64,000 nt of DNA from Mannheimia sp. USDA-ARS-USMARC-1261. GTDB lineage: Bacteria; Pseudomonadota; Gammaproteobacteria; Enterobacterales; Pasteurellaceae. The notes beneath the pieces were generated by a model that saw only the letters and a program-made list of their open reading frames with translations, searched no databases and was not told where the DNA came from. The position numbers were made by a program, and so were the translations under genes. How positions within the stretch are numbered: position 1 is the first letter of the stretch; every line of letters begins with the position of its first letter. The DNA is taken from positions 1,178,001 through 1,242,000 of the forward strand of contig NZ_CP006942.1 of NCBI RefSeq assembly GCF_000521605.1. Reading direction: 5' to 3'. Shown piece after piece: positions 46,963 through 57,370 of this stretch.

Positions 46963-49569
46963 ATGGCAAATTTTATAGAAAATTATCAACAACAAGTTGA
47001 TGAACGTGCAAAATTAGGTGTTGTTCCACGGCCATTGAATGCCGAACAAACTGCACAGCTAGTTGAGTTACTGAAAAATCCACCTGCCGAACAAGCGGTC
47101 TTTTTATTAGATCTTTTTACAAATCGTATCCCGGCAGGCGTAGATGAAGCCGCTTACGTAAAAGCCGCCTTTCTAGCCGATATTGTAAAAGGGACAACTT
47201 CATCGCCGCTTATTTCACCCAATCACGCGGTGAAATTATTAGGCACAATGCAGGGTGGTTATAATATTGAAACCTTGCTACTGGCATTAGATAAACCGGA
47301 GCTTGCCCCTATTGCGGTAGAAGCCTTATCCAAAACATTATTGATGTTTGATAATTTCCACGATGTAAAAGAACGTGCAGAACAAGGCAATCAATTTGCA
47401 AAACAAGTGTTAGTGTCTTGGGCTAATGCCGATTGGTTCACTTCTCGTCCGAAACTCGCCGAAAAACTGACTGTTACCGTATTTAAAGTAACAGGTGAAA
47501 CAAATACTGACGATCTTTCCCCAGCCCAAGATGCTTGGTCTCGCCCTGATATTCCACTTCACGCTCAAGCAATGCTTAAAAATGAACGTGATGGCATTTT
47601 CCCTGATGACAACGGACACGTTGGTCCAATTAAACAGTTAGAAGCGTTGAAGGAAAAAGGCTTTCCTTTAGCTTATGTAGGCGATGTAGTGGGAACCGGT
47701 TCTTCCCGTAAATCAGCAACCAACTCTGTGCTTTGGTTTATGGGGGAAGATATTCCTTATATCCCGAACAAGCGTGCTGGCGGTATTGTGTTAGGCGGTA
47801 AAATTGCTCCGATTTTCTTTAATACACTTGAAGATGCAGGTTCTTTACCGATTGAGGTGGACGTTACCCAACTCAATATGGGCGATGTAATCGACATTTA
47901 TCCTTACGAAGGAAAAATCCGTAAGCATAATTCTGATGAAGTGTTAGCGGAATTTGAGCTAAAAACGGAGGTATTACTTGATGAAGTTCGAGCGGGTGGT
48001 CGCATTCCACTGATTATCGGACGTGGTTTAACGCATAAAGCGAGAGTTGCACTTGGTTTACCAGAAAGTGATGTATTCATCAAACCACAATCTGTTTCAC
48101 AAAGTAACAAAGGCTACACCCTTGCTCAAAAAATGGTAGGGCGTGCGTGTGGGGTGGAAGGTGTTCGTCCGGGTCAATACTGTGAGCCAAGAATGACTTC
48201 TGTTGGTTCACAAGATACCACAGGTCCAATGACGAGAGATGAGCTAAAAGATTTAGCCTGTTTAGGTTTCTCCGCAGATTTAGTGATGCAGTCTTTCTGC
48301 CATACCGCAGCTTACCCAAAACCGGTTGATGTAGTAACCCATCACACCTTGCCTGATTTTATTATGAATCGTGGTGGTGTTTCACTTCGCCCGGGTGATG
48401 GGGTAATTCACTCTTGGTTAAACCGTATGTTATTGCCGGATACTGTTGGTACAGGTGGCGATTCGCACACTCGTTTCCCTATCGGTATTTCATTTCCTGC
48501 CGGTTCAGGCTTAGTGGCTTTTGCTGCAGCAACAGGCGTGATGCCGTTGGATATGCCGGAATCAGTATTGGTGCGTTTTTCTGGCACAATGCAACCGGGC
48601 ATTACGTTGCGTGATTTAGTTCACGCCATTCCATATTATGCGATTCAGCAAGGCTTGCTAACCGTTGAGAAAAAGGGCAAGAAAAACATCTTCTCAGGGC
48701 GTATCCTTGAAATTGAAGGGTTAGAAGATCTGAAAATCGAGCAAGCCTTTGAGCTTTCAGATGCCTCTGCGGAACGTTCTGCGGCAGCTTGTACCATCAA
48801 ACTCAACAAAGAGCCGATTATTGAGTATCTCAACTCAAATATCACGCTGTTAAAATGGATGATTGCCGAAGGTTATGACGATAAACGCACCCTTGAACGC
48901 CGTATCGCTAATATGCAAGCGTGGTTGGATAACCCTGAATTGTTAGAAGCAGATGAAAATGCGGAATATGCGGCAATTATTGAGATCAACTTAGATGAAA
49001 TCAAAGAGCCGATTGTTTGTGTACCGAACGACCCTGACGATGCTCGCCTGCTTTCTCAAGTACAAGGCGATAAAATTGATGAAGTCTTTATCGGTTCTTG
49101 TATGACCAATATCGGACACTTCCGTGCAGCAGGTAAATTACTCAGCCAAGTAAAAGGGGAGTTACCAACCAAACTTTGGATTGCTCCACCGACTAAAATG
49201 GATGCAGCATTATTAACCGAAGAAGGCTATTACAGCATTTACGGTAAAAGTGGTGCAAGGGTTGAAATGCCGGGGTGCTCGCTCTGTATGGGTAACCAAG
49301 CACGTGTAGCGAATAATGCCAGCGTGGTTTCAACATCGACGAGAAACTTCCCGAACCGCTTAGGGCAAGGGGCGAATGTGTATTTAGCCTCAGCAGAATT
49401 AGCGGCAGTTTCAGCCTTGTTAGGTAAGTTACCAACACCGGAAGAATATCTCTCTTATGTAAACAGCTTACAAAATGAGAAAGAGGATATTTACCGCTAT
49501 ATGAACTTCGATCAAATTAACAGCTATGTGAAAAAAGCGGATAATGTGATTATTCAAACTGCGGTGTAA
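46963..49569 (+). CDS. acnB: Aconitate hydratase B
   Basis: An 868-residue 4Fe-4S enzyme that isomerises citrate to isocitrate. The B-type domain order is visible: an N-terminal HEAT-like domain, domain 4 (swivel) with [18 protein letters not shown], then the iron-sulfur domains with [14 protein letters not shown], and cluster cysteines in SFCHTAAYP and [13 protein letters not shown]. Apo-AcnB can bind mRNA in E. coli. Length equals E. coli AcnB (865). It is co-transcribed with icd and ends at a strong terminator. Confidence 0.97.
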   Translation: MANFIENYQQQVDERAKLGVVPRPLNAEQTAQLVELLKNPPAEQAVFLLDLFTNRIPAGVDEAAYVKAAFLADIVKGTTSSPLISPNHAVKLLGTMQGGYNIETLLLALDKPELAPIAVEALSKTLLMFDNFHDVKERAEQGNQFAKQVLVSWANADWFTSRPKLAEKLTVTVFKVTGETNTDDLSPAQDAWSRPDIPLHAQAMLKNERDGIFPDDNGHVGPIKQLEALKEKGFPLAYVGDVVGTGSSRKSATNSVLWFMGEDIPYIPNKRAGGIVLGGKIAPIFFNTLEDAGSLPIEVDVTQLNMGDVIDIYPYEGKIRKHNSDEVLAEFELKTEVLLDEVRAGGRIPLIIGRGLTHKARVALGLPESDVFIKPQSVSQSNKGYTLAQKMVGRACGVEGVRPGQYCEPRMTSVGSQDTTGPMTRDELKDLACLGFSADLVMQSFCHTAAYPKPVDVVTHHTLPDFIMNRGGVSLRPGDGVIHSWLNRMLLPDTVGTGGDSHTRFPIGISFPAGSGLVAFAAATGVMPLDMPESVLVRFSGTMQPGITLRDLVHAIPYYAIQQGLLTVEKKGKKNIFSGRILEIEGLEDLKIEQAFELSDASAERSAAACTIKLNKEPIIEYLNSNITLLKWMIAEGYDDKRTLERRIANMQAWLDNPELLEADENAEYAAIIEINLDEIKEPIVCVPNDPDDARLLSQVQGDKIDEVFIGSCMTNIGHFRAAGKLLSQVKGELPTKLWIAPPTKMDAALLTEEGYYSIYGKSGARVEMPGCSLCMGNQARVANNASVVSTSTRNFPNRLGQGANVYLASAELAAVSALLGKLPTPEEYLSYVNSLQNEKEDIYRYMNFDQINSYVKKADNVIIQTAV

Positions 49570-49585
49570 TTCCCATCATTAAAGC

Positions 49586-49619
49586 AATAATCCGACCTTA
49601 TGGTCGGATTATTTATTTT
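49586..49619 (+). terminator. Terminator after acnB
   Basis: AATAATCCGACC (49586-49597) with GGTCGGATTATT (49602-49613), loop TTAT, then TATTTTC. Confidence 0.9.
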
Positions 49620-49632
49620 CCTATTCAAAAAA

Positions 49633-50841
49633 CTATTGCTCTAGCATTCTCAAAAATTCTCTCAAACTTAAGCATTGTACACCGTCATAACTATTGCCAT
49701 CAAATTCGTCCATTGTAACTACATACTTAGGGTAGTTATCTTGAATTTTGAGTAAATTGCCAAACTCTCGCTCGAGTGTTTTTTCTTCGTTAATCGTCAG
49801 AGTTGCTTGCACATAAATTCGCTCGCCTGCTTTTTCAGCTACAAAATCAATTTCTTGATTATTTAATCCACCAATTTTGACATTATAGCCTGCAATTTGC
49901 AGATGGTTGAAAATGGTATTTTCCAGCAACTTGCTTCTGTCTTGTACTCGATAACCGATAAGAGCATTTCTCAGTCCAATATCTTCAAAATAGTATTTCT
50001 CACCAATTTCAAAAATCCGTTTTCCCTCAATATCATAACGTGGCACTTTATGTATTAGGAACGCATTCGTGAGGTAATCCACATAGTTTTGGACTTGCGT
50101 GCTGCTTGTCGAAATCTTTTGTGATTTCAGAAAATCGCTAATTTTCTTAGCTGAAAACAAATTCCCGATATTATCTGCAAGAAATAGCGTTAATTGCTCC
50201 AAAAAAGGCACATTTCGCAGAGCATAACGATTGACAATATCTCGCACGGCAATAGTCGAATAAATATTCTTCAAATATTCAAATACAATATTGTCTTGCA
50301 AGGGCAAGTCTTTCAAATAAGGCAAACCACCATATTTAAGGAAGTGGGAAAGGGCTTTGTTGCTATCTTCCAATTTCATAAATTCCAAAAATTCAAAATA
50401 GGACAATGAGTGGACATTAATTTCAATCGAACGACCACTCAACGCTCCCGCAATATCTCGTGAAAGTAAATGAGCATTACTTCCCGTACAATATAAATCC
50501 AACTCATCGTCTAATAATAACGAACGTAGAGCAGCCTCGAAATCGCTGATTTCTTGGATTTCATCAATAAAAATGTAGTTTTTTTGCCCGTTCTTTTTTT
50601 GAGCTAATACAAACTCCTCAAGATCTTTTGCTGTCTTTAAGGTGCTAAATGCTAAATCCTCTTTATTGATATAAATGAGGTTTGCTTGTTCATCACTTGC
50701 CTGAATCTCTTGCATAATTTGAAATAGCAGGTAACTTTTTCCTACCCGCCGTTGTCCAGTAAAGACTTTAATTAGTGATTTACCGATAAAAGGACGAACT
50801 CGCTCTAAGTAGCGTTTGCGATAAATAAGATCTTTTTTCAT
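49633..50841 (-). CDS. AAA_14/DUF4143 ATPase of unknown role
   Basis: A 402-residue protein of the widespread AAA_14-DUF4143 family. An N-terminal P-loop ATPase shows Walker A GQRRVGKS (29-36), Walker B IFIDEIQE and the sensor CTGSNAHLLS. A winged-helix-like middle follows, and a C-terminal DUF4143 domain with NQEIDFVAEKAGERIYVQA has the look of a PD-(D/E)xK nuclease-like fold. Functions are poorly known and such genes are often horizontally acquired. It is a single gene with a nested palindrome just upstream. Confidence 0.85.
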   Translation of the reverse strand: MKKDLIYRKRYLERVRPFIGKSLIKVFTGQRRVGKSYLLFQIMQEIQASDEQANLIYINKEDLAFSTLKTAKDLEEFVLAQKKNGQKNYIFIDEIQEISDFEAALRSLLLDDELDLYCTGSNAHLLSRDIAGALSGRSIEINVHSLSYFEFLEFMKLEDSNKALSHFLKYGGLPYLKDLPLQDNIVFEYLKNIYSTIAVRDIVNRYALRNVPFLEQLTLFLADNIGNLFSAKKISDFLKSQKISTSSTQVQNYVDYLTNAFLIHKVPRYDIEGKRIFEIGEKYYFEDIGLRNALIGYRVQDRSKLLENTIFNHLQIAGYNVKIGGLNNQEIDFVAEKAGERIYVQATLTINEEKTLEREFGNLLKIQDNYPKYVVTMDEFDGNSYDGVQCLSLREFLRMLEQ

Positions 50842-50863
50842 TATACCCTCTCTATTTTATGAT

Positions 50864-50935
50864 TGTAACTTTACGCTTAAATATAAAAAGTTTCAATCAT
50901 AGTTGAAACTTTTGTATTTTTTACCAAAAGTTACA
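50864..50935. promoter_or_regulatory. Nested inverted repeats between the AAA ATPase gene and bisC
   Basis: Outer arms TGTAACTTT (50864-50872) and AAAGTTACA (50927-50935) enclose an inner perfect 11-bp repeat, AAAAGTTTCAA (50886-50896) with TTGAAACTTTT (50903-50913). It begins 23 bp before the ATPase start codon. It could be an operator for that gene or a stem in its leader. T-runs follow on both strands, so attenuation is also possible. Confidence 0.45.
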
Positions 50936-51070
50936 TTCTTAAATTAAATTTTCCAAATGCCATTTTGCAAAATTTTCCAGAAATTTAACCGCTTTATACC
51001 GCTTGCAGTTGCAACTTACCAATTAATCCAGTAAATTCCATTCAATTTTATAAAATAAAGGCACGAATTA

Positions 51071-53425
51071 ATGAACACAACATTAGAACAAGGCAAATTT
51101 GTTTTTCTCGACAAACCAGAAAACACAATCACGACCGCAGCTCACTGGGGGGCATTAAATGTAGCCCTTGAAAATGGCAGAGTAGTGAAATCGGAAGGTA
51201 GCTTAGCCAAAAATCATCAAAACGAATTACAAGATGTGGTTGCCGATCAGCTTTATAGCCCTGTGCGAGTTAAGTATCCGATGGTTAGAAAAGGCTACTT
51301 AGAAGGTAATAAAGACACTACCTTGCGTGGGCGAGATGAATGGGTTCGAGTCTCTTGGGATAAAGCCTTTGAGCTTGTTTCAAATGAAATTCAACGTGTT
51401 CGCCAACAATACGGTAGTGAATCGATTTTTGGTGGCTCTTACGGCTGGTATAGTTGTGGCTCATTACACGCTTCTCGCACATTGTTGCAACGTTACTTAA
51501 ATGTAATGGGTGGTTTTATAAATAGCAAAGGCGATTATTCCACCGGTGCGGTACAAGTGATTATGCCTTATGTGCTAGGGAATATTGAAGTTTATGCTCA
51601 ACAAACCAGTTGGCATACAATTGTAGAAAATACAGAATTATTGGTGATTTGGTCGTCTAACCCACTCAATACTTTACGCATTGCTTGGACATCTGCCGAA
51701 CCGGAAGGCATTGATTATCTGGCTAAAATCAAAGCCAGCGGCAAACGTATTATTTGTATCGACCCTGTAAAAAGTGAAACCTGCCAATTTTTAGAGGCAG
51801 AGTGGTTGCCAATTAATACAGGTACTGATGTTGCATTGATACTGGGTATCGCTCATACTTTAATTAGTGAGAACAAGCACGATCACGACTTTTTAGCGAA
51901 ATATACCGTCGGTTTTGAGCAATTTGCCGATTATGTGTTAGGAAAAACTGATAATCAACCGAAAACGGCTGAATGGGCGAGCAAAATTTGTGGCATTGAT
52001 GCGGAAACAATTAAAGAATTGGCTCACTCCTTTATCGCCAATCGAACAATGCTGATGTCAGGCTGGGGCTTGCAACGTTTGCAACACGGCGAGCAGAGCC
52101 ATTGGGCGTTAGTTACCCTTGCCGCAATGCTAGGGCAGATTGGCTTGCCGGGTGGTGGTTTTGGTTTAAATTATCGCTATTCCACTAACGGATTAAACGC
52201 TAATTCCGGTATTCGTTTAGGGGCAATAAATGCAGGTAAGCCAAATCTGAATATGCCGTTTTTCCCGGTTGCTCGTATTGCTGATGCGTTACTTAACCCA
52301 AATCAGACTTACGATTACAATGGGCAAACTTTAGTTTACCCTGATGTAAAATTAGTCTATTGGGCTGGAGGAAACCCATTTGCTCACCACCCTGATACCA
52401 ACTATTTGGTAAAAGCGTGGCATCAGCCTGAAACCGTGATCGTTAATGAATGTTACTGGACGCCAACCGCCCGAATGGCAGATATTGTACTACCGGCAAC
52501 CACAAGCTATGAACGCAACGATTTAACCGTAGCCGGGGATTATGTGGTGAAACATATTATCCCAATGAAACAAGTCGTTCCACCACAGTTCGAGGCAAAA
52601 AACGACTACGATATTTTTGCCGAGTTGGCGAAACGAGCAGGCAAAGAGCAAGAGTTCACCGAAGGTAAGAGCGAAATGGATTGGTTGAAAGAGTTCTACC
52701 AAATTGCTTATGATGCAGCAGAAAAAATCAATACGCCATTCCCAACCTTTGATGAATTTTGGACAGAAAACAAAGTGCTCAGTTTTGAAACAGAAAATCA
52801 AAATAACACTTTTGTTCGCTATCAAGATTATCGTAATGACCCGATTAAGCACAAACTGGCAACACCATCAGGCAAAATCGAGATTTTCTCTGAAACCGTA
52901 GCGAATATGAATTACGATGATTGCAAAGGGCATCCAACGTGGTTTGAGCATCAAGAATATTCAGGCAAAACAAACGAAATTGAACCTCTTGCGTTAGTAA
53001 CACCACATATTAAATACCGATTACACAGCCAGTTAGCCTATTCTTCACTTCGTCAATATTACGAAGTAAACGGACGAGAGCCGGTGTTGATTCATACTCA
53101 AGATGCCGCTGAACGAGGCATTACAAGCGGTGATATTGTGCGAATTTTTAACAAACGCGGACAAGTATTGGCAGGTGCGGTGGTTACTGATGGCATTATC
53201 AAAGGCACAGTTGCTCTTTATGAAGGAGGTTGGTACGACCCACAAGATTTAAGCCAACCAAACACTTTATGCTTAAACGGTAATCCAAATGTGCTAACTA
53301 AAAATGATGGTTCATCAAAACTAGGGCAGGGCAATGCACCGAATACTACAACCGTTCAGGTAGAGAAATTTGAGATGGAAGCTCCCGAAGTAGCGGTGTT
53401 TAACTCACCTCAATTCAGCGAGTAA
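51071..53425 (+). CDS. bisC: Biotin sulfoxide reductase, cytoplasmic
   Basis: A 784-residue bis-MGD molybdenum enzyme and clear paralogue of TorZ in this window. Long identical blocks include KYPMVRKGYLEGNKDTTLRG and GDYSTGA with the Mo-ligating serine. It starts directly in the mature region with no twin-arginine signal, as in E. coli BisC (777), and so works in the cytoplasm to recover biotin or free methionine from their S-oxides. It has no cytochrome partner gene nearby. I see no Moco riboswitch or TAACTC palindrome upstream, so control differs from torYZ. Confidence 0.9.
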   Translation: MNTTLEQGKFVFLDKPENTITTAAHWGALNVALENGRVVKSEGSLAKNHQNELQDVVADQLYSPVRVKYPMVRKGYLEGNKDTTLRGRDEWVRVSWDKAFELVSNEIQRVRQQYGSESIFGGSYGWYSCGSLHASRTLLQRYLNVMGGFINSKGDYSTGAVQVIMPYVLGNIEVYAQQTSWHTIVENTELLVIWSSNPLNTLRIAWTSAEPEGIDYLAKIKASGKRIICIDPVKSETCQFLEAEWLPINTGTDVALILGIAHTLISENKHDHDFLAKYTVGFEQFADYVLGKTDNQPKTAEWASKICGIDAETIKELAHSFIANRTMLMSGWGLQRLQHGEQSHWALVTLAAMLGQIGLPGGGFGLNYRYSTNGLNANSGIRLGAINAGKPNLNMPFFPVARIADALLNPNQTYDYNGQTLVYPDVKLVYWAGGNPFAHHPDTNYLVKAWHQPETVIVNECYWTPTARMADIVLPATTSYERNDLTVAGDYVVKHIIPMKQVVPPQFEAKNDYDIFAELAKRAGKEQEFTEGKSEMDWLKEFYQIAYDAAEKINTPFPTFDEFWTENKVLSFETENQNNTFVRYQDYRNDPIKHKLATPSGKIEIFSETVANMNYDDCKGHPTWFEHQEYSGKTNEIEPLALVTPHIKYRLHSQLAYSSLRQYYEVNGREPVLIHTQDAAERGITSGDIVRIFNKRGQVLAGAVVTDGIIKGTVALYEGGWYDPQDLSQPNTLCLNGNPNVLTKNDGSSKLGQGNAPNTTTVQVEKFEMEAPEVAVFNSPQFSE

Positions 53426-53433
53426 TCAACCGG

Positions 53434-53480
53434 CAAGCGGTGCTTTTTTGTAAATTTTTTGCAAAATTTCACCGCTTGTT
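53434..53480. repeat. Inverted uptake signal pair after bisC
   Basis: CAAGCGGTG (53434-53442) opposes CACCGCTTGTT (53470-53480) across TTTTTTGCAAAA. Likely terminator of bisC. Confidence 0.8.
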
Positions 53481-53532
53481 AGCCCACATAATATGGTATA
53501 GTAAGCTATTTTTAGTCATCTCCATAATTCTT

Positions 53533-53931
53533 ATGAAAAACAAATTCCTTACCATCGCCGCCCTTAGCGGACTTTTCACCGTTGCCTTTGGGGCTTTTGC
53601 CAGCCACGGGTTATCACAACATTTAGAGCCGAAAGCTTTGGGTTGGATTGATACCGGCATTAAATATCAAATGTTACACACCATTGCTATTCTTGCACTT
53701 GGCTTATTCCAAATTGCAAATTTTTCGCAAAATCCACCCGCTTGTAGAGCCAAAGCCTTGAATATTATCGGCGGCAGCTGGGCGTTAGGGATTTTACTTT
53801 TTAGCGGTAATCTCTATCTACGAGCGTTAGATGTGCCAACGATTCATTGGCTGACACCGATTGGTGGGCTATGCTTTATGCTTGGCTGGGCTGCGTTAAT
53901 TTATGTGAGTGTGAGAAGTAAAAATGTTTAA
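53533..53931 (+). CDS. ygdD: DUF423 membrane protein YgdD
   Basis: A 132-residue inner-membrane protein with four hydrophobic segments (about 4-22, 45-63, 75-95 and 103-125). The DUF423 signature is seen: [19 protein letters not shown], then [10 protein letters not shown]. Function unknown. ATG 53533 is the family start. A longer frame reads back through the uptake pair. Its stop overlaps the rlmM start by 8 bp, the same gene order as in many gammaproteobacteria. Confidence 0.9.
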   Translation: MKNKFLTIAALSGLFTVAFGAFASHGLSQHLEPKALGWIDTGIKYQMLHTIAILALGLFQIANFSQNPPACRAKALNIIGGSWALGILLFSGNLYLRALDVPTIHWLTPIGGLCFMLGWAALIYVSVRSKNV

Positions 53932-55018
53932 TAAATTAGCCCTTTATTGCCGCGCCGGTTTTGAAAAAGAAGTAGCAGGGGAGATCAGCGCCAAAGCCGC
54001 CCAACTTGGCGTGTTTGGCTTTGCTAATCTTAAAGAAAACAGCGGTTATGTGATTTTTGAGTGTTATCAGAATGGCGATGCTGACCGCTTAGCTCGAGAG
54101 CTGAAATTTGAGCAACTCATTTTTATTCGCCAAATGGTTGTAGTTGGGGATTTGTTACAAAATTTACCTGAAAATGACCGAATTTCACCGATTTTAAGCC
54201 AATATGCAGAGTTAAATCCTCGAAACAGTTCTGAAATCTTTGTGGAAACGCCCGACACAAATGAGGCAAAAGAGTTATTAACCTTCTGCCGTAAATTTAC
54301 TGTGCCGCTACGTTCTGCATTGAAAAAACAAGGTTGGCTAACCAAAACGGAAAATGCGAAGGGGAGTGTTAGCCTGCATATTTTATTTGTCCGTTCGGGT
54401 GCGTGCTATGTGGGCTACGCTTATAATCACAATAAATCGCCGTTTTTTATGGGAATTCCACGCTTAAAATTCCCGGCGGAAGCCCCAAGCCGTTCAACCT
54501 TAAAATTAGAAGAGGCGATTTTAACTTTTATTCCACAAGCGGAAGAGAAAAAACGATTTAACGATACGATGACAGGCGTGGATTTAGGGGCTTGCCCAGG
54601 CGGTTGGACTTATCAATTAGTCAAACGTGGGGTATTTGTGTATGCGGTCGATCACGGCAAAATGGCAGCAAGCCTACACGAAACAGGACGAATTGAACAT
54701 TGCCCTGAAGATGGTTTTAAATTCCAACCACCAAAACGTAAACAAATTGATTGGCTTGTATGCGATATGGTGGAGCAACCAATGCGTATCGCCAAATTAA
54801 TGGCAAAATGGTTAATTAACGGTTGGTGCCGAGAAACGATTTTCAACCTAAAATTGCCAATGAAAAAACGTTATCAAGAGGTGCAACTTTGCTTACAATT
54901 TTTGGAAGAAGAGTTGGAAAAACAAGGGTTTTGGTTCAAAATTCAAGCCAAACATCTTTATCACGATCGTGAAGAAATCACTGTGCATATTGCAGTGATG
55001 GGGAAATCGGAAAAATAA
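53924..55018 (+). CDS. rlmM: 23S rRNA (cytidine-2'-O) methyltransferase RlmM
   Basis: A 364-residue SAM-dependent enzyme that methylates the 2'-hydroxyl of C2498 in 23S rRNA. An N-terminal THUMP-like part is followed by a Rossmann-type methyltransferase domain with [18 protein letters not shown]. The K-D-K-E-type tetrad residues are seen in WLVCDMVE and [14 protein letters not shown]. The start overlaps ygdD, suggesting translational coupling. An inverted uptake pair follows. Confidence 0.95.
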   Translation: MFNKLALYCRAGFEKEVAGEISAKAAQLGVFGFANLKENSGYVIFECYQNGDADRLARELKFEQLIFIRQMVVVGDLLQNLPENDRISPILSQYAELNPRNSSEIFVETPDTNEAKELLTFCRKFTVPLRSALKKQGWLTKTENAKGSVSLHILFVRSGACYVGYAYNHNKSPFFMGIPRLKFPAEAPSRSTLKLEEAILTFIPQAEEKKRFNDTMTGVDLGACPGGWTYQLVKRGVFVYAVDHGKMAASLHETGRIEHCPEDGFKFQPPKRKQIDWLVCDMVEQPMRIAKLMAKWLINGWCRETIFNLKLPMKKRYQEVQLCLQFLEEELEKQGFWFKIQAKHLYHDREEITVHIAVMGKSEK

Positions 55019-55022
55019 ACTC

Positions 55023-55080
55023 ACAAGCGGTAAAATTTTCACAAAATTTTGCAAAATTCTTGTAAAATCAGACCGCTTGT
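55023..55080. repeat. Inverted uptake signal pair between rlmM and dapB
   Basis: ACAAGCGGT (55023-55031) and ACCGCTTGT (55072-55080), with TTTTGCAAAA between. Probable rlmM terminator. Confidence 0.8.
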
Positions 55081-55089
55081 AACCAATAA

Positions 55090-55923
<834 letters not shown>

Positions 55924-55946
55924 AATGTAAATGAAGGATAATAACA

Positions 55947-57080
55947 ATGACAAAATTCAACAACATCGAAACCACTTTAGTTCAAATTGGCAACCGAACA
56001 GACCCTCGCACCGGTGCGGTGGCAATGCCGATTATTCTTTCTACCGCTTATGGTCGTGATGGCTTGGGCGAATCAACTGGTTGGGATTACACCCGCACCA
56101 AAAATCCAACCCGTGCCGTGCTAGAGCAGGGAATTGCTGATTTAGAAGGCGGTGATGCCGGCTTTGCAATGGCTTCAGGTATGGCTGCAATTCAGTTAGT
56201 GATGTCGCTATTTAAAGCCCCTGATGAATGGATTATTTCAAGCGATGTTTATGGTGGTTCTTACCGTTTATTCGATTTCAGCCACAAAAATCACGGCACT
56301 TTAAAGCCTGTGTATGTGAATACGGCAGATTTAGCAGCGATTGAGGCAGCAATTACCCCTAATACCAAAGCGATTTTTGTGGAAACACCGTCTAATCCGT
56401 TAATGGAAGAGTGCGATGTCGCCGCAATTTCTAAAATTGCGAAAAAACACAATTTAATGCTGATTGTGGATAATACCTTCTTAACGCCGGCATTATTCCG
56501 CCCGATTGAACACGGTGCCGATATTGTGATTCATAGTGCGACCAAATATTTATCCGGCCATAATGATGTGTTAGCCGGCTTAATTGTAGCAAAAGATTCA
56601 GAAGCCACTAAAGTAAACGGACAAAACTTAAGCGAGCGTTTATTCTATTTCCAAAACTGTGCCGGTGCGGTGCTTTCGCCATTCGATTCTTACCTTGCGG
56701 TGCGTGGAATGAAAACCTTAGCGTTGCGAATGGAGCGTCATCAATACAATGCTACGGAATTAGCAAAATTCTTGGCAGAGCAGCCAGAAATCGACAGCGT
56801 GTTATATTCAGGCAAAAGCGGTATGTTGTCGTTCCGCCTGCAAAAAGAAGAATGGGTACCTAAATTCCTTAAAGCGATTAACTTGATTACCTTTGCGGAA
56901 AGTTTAGGTGGAGCAGAAAGTTTTATCACTTACCCGGCAACCCAAACTCATATGGATATTCCAGAGGCAGAACGTATCGCTCGTGGTATCACTAATACCT
57001 TGTTACGTTTCTCAGTCGGTTTGGAACACGTGGAAGATATTAAAGCGGATTTACTACAAGCCTTTAAACAGTTGAAGTAG
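55947..57080 (+). CDS. metB: Cystathionine gamma-synthase family PLP enzyme
   Basis: A 377-residue Cys/Met-metabolism PLP enzyme. The PLP lysine lies in HSATKYLSGHNDVLAG, with GFAMASGMAAI and SDVYGGSYRLF upstream and the phosphate-binding Tyr-Arg region DYTRTKNPTR. It probably joins activated homoserine and cysteine (MetB). Cystathionine beta-lyase or O-acylhomoserine sulfhydrylase activity cannot be excluded from sequence. GAAGGA precedes the ATG. Confidence 0.85.
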   Translation: MTKFNNIETTLVQIGNRTDPRTGAVAMPIILSTAYGRDGLGESTGWDYTRTKNPTRAVLEQGIADLEGGDAGFAMASGMAAIQLVMSLFKAPDEWIISSDVYGGSYRLFDFSHKNHGTLKPVYVNTADLAAIEAAITPNTKAIFVETPSNPLMEECDVAAISKIAKKHNLMLIVDNTFLTPALFRPIEHGADIVIHSATKYLSGHNDVLAGLIVAKDSEATKVNGQNLSERLFYFQNCAGAVLSPFDSYLAVRGMKTLALRMERHQYNATELAKFLAEQPEIDSVLYSGKSGMLSFRLQKEEWVPKFLKAINLITFAESLGGAESFITYPATQTHMDIPEAERIARGITNTLLRFSVGLEHVEDIKADLLQAFKQLK

Positions 57081-57097
57081 TTGTTCATCCTAAACTT

Positions 57098-57146
57098 ACA
57101 AGCGGTCATATTTTTTGTATTTTTTGCAAAAGAGATGACCGTTTGT
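57098..57146. repeat. Inverted uptake signal pair after metB, one arm mutated
   Basis: ACAAGCGGTCAT (57098-57109) opposes ATGACCGTTTGT (57135-57146), one mismatch. The remaining 224 bp to nadV are AT-rich and show no gene. Only promoter-like sequence is expected there and I recognise no operator. Confidence 0.7.
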
Positions 57147-57370
57147 TTTTGAATGTATGAATAGGTATTTGAAAGGAAAATGTTTATGGATTTATAAAAT
57201 TCATTATTTCAATACTTTATTTAACATAATATACGTTATGCGAATTTTTTGTGTAGGGAAATTATTTTGATTTATGACTTATTTATGCCATTTTTGTAAC
57301 AAATACTTTCCATTTTCAACCAAGTTATGTTAGGCTTTAGCAACTTAAAATGAGATAAGGACTTTACTAA

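Noticed and set aside
50940-51070. Moco riboswitch before bisC
   Set aside because: None of the CCGAGC, GGATAA or AGAAATGG blocks shared by the moaA and torZ leaders is present.
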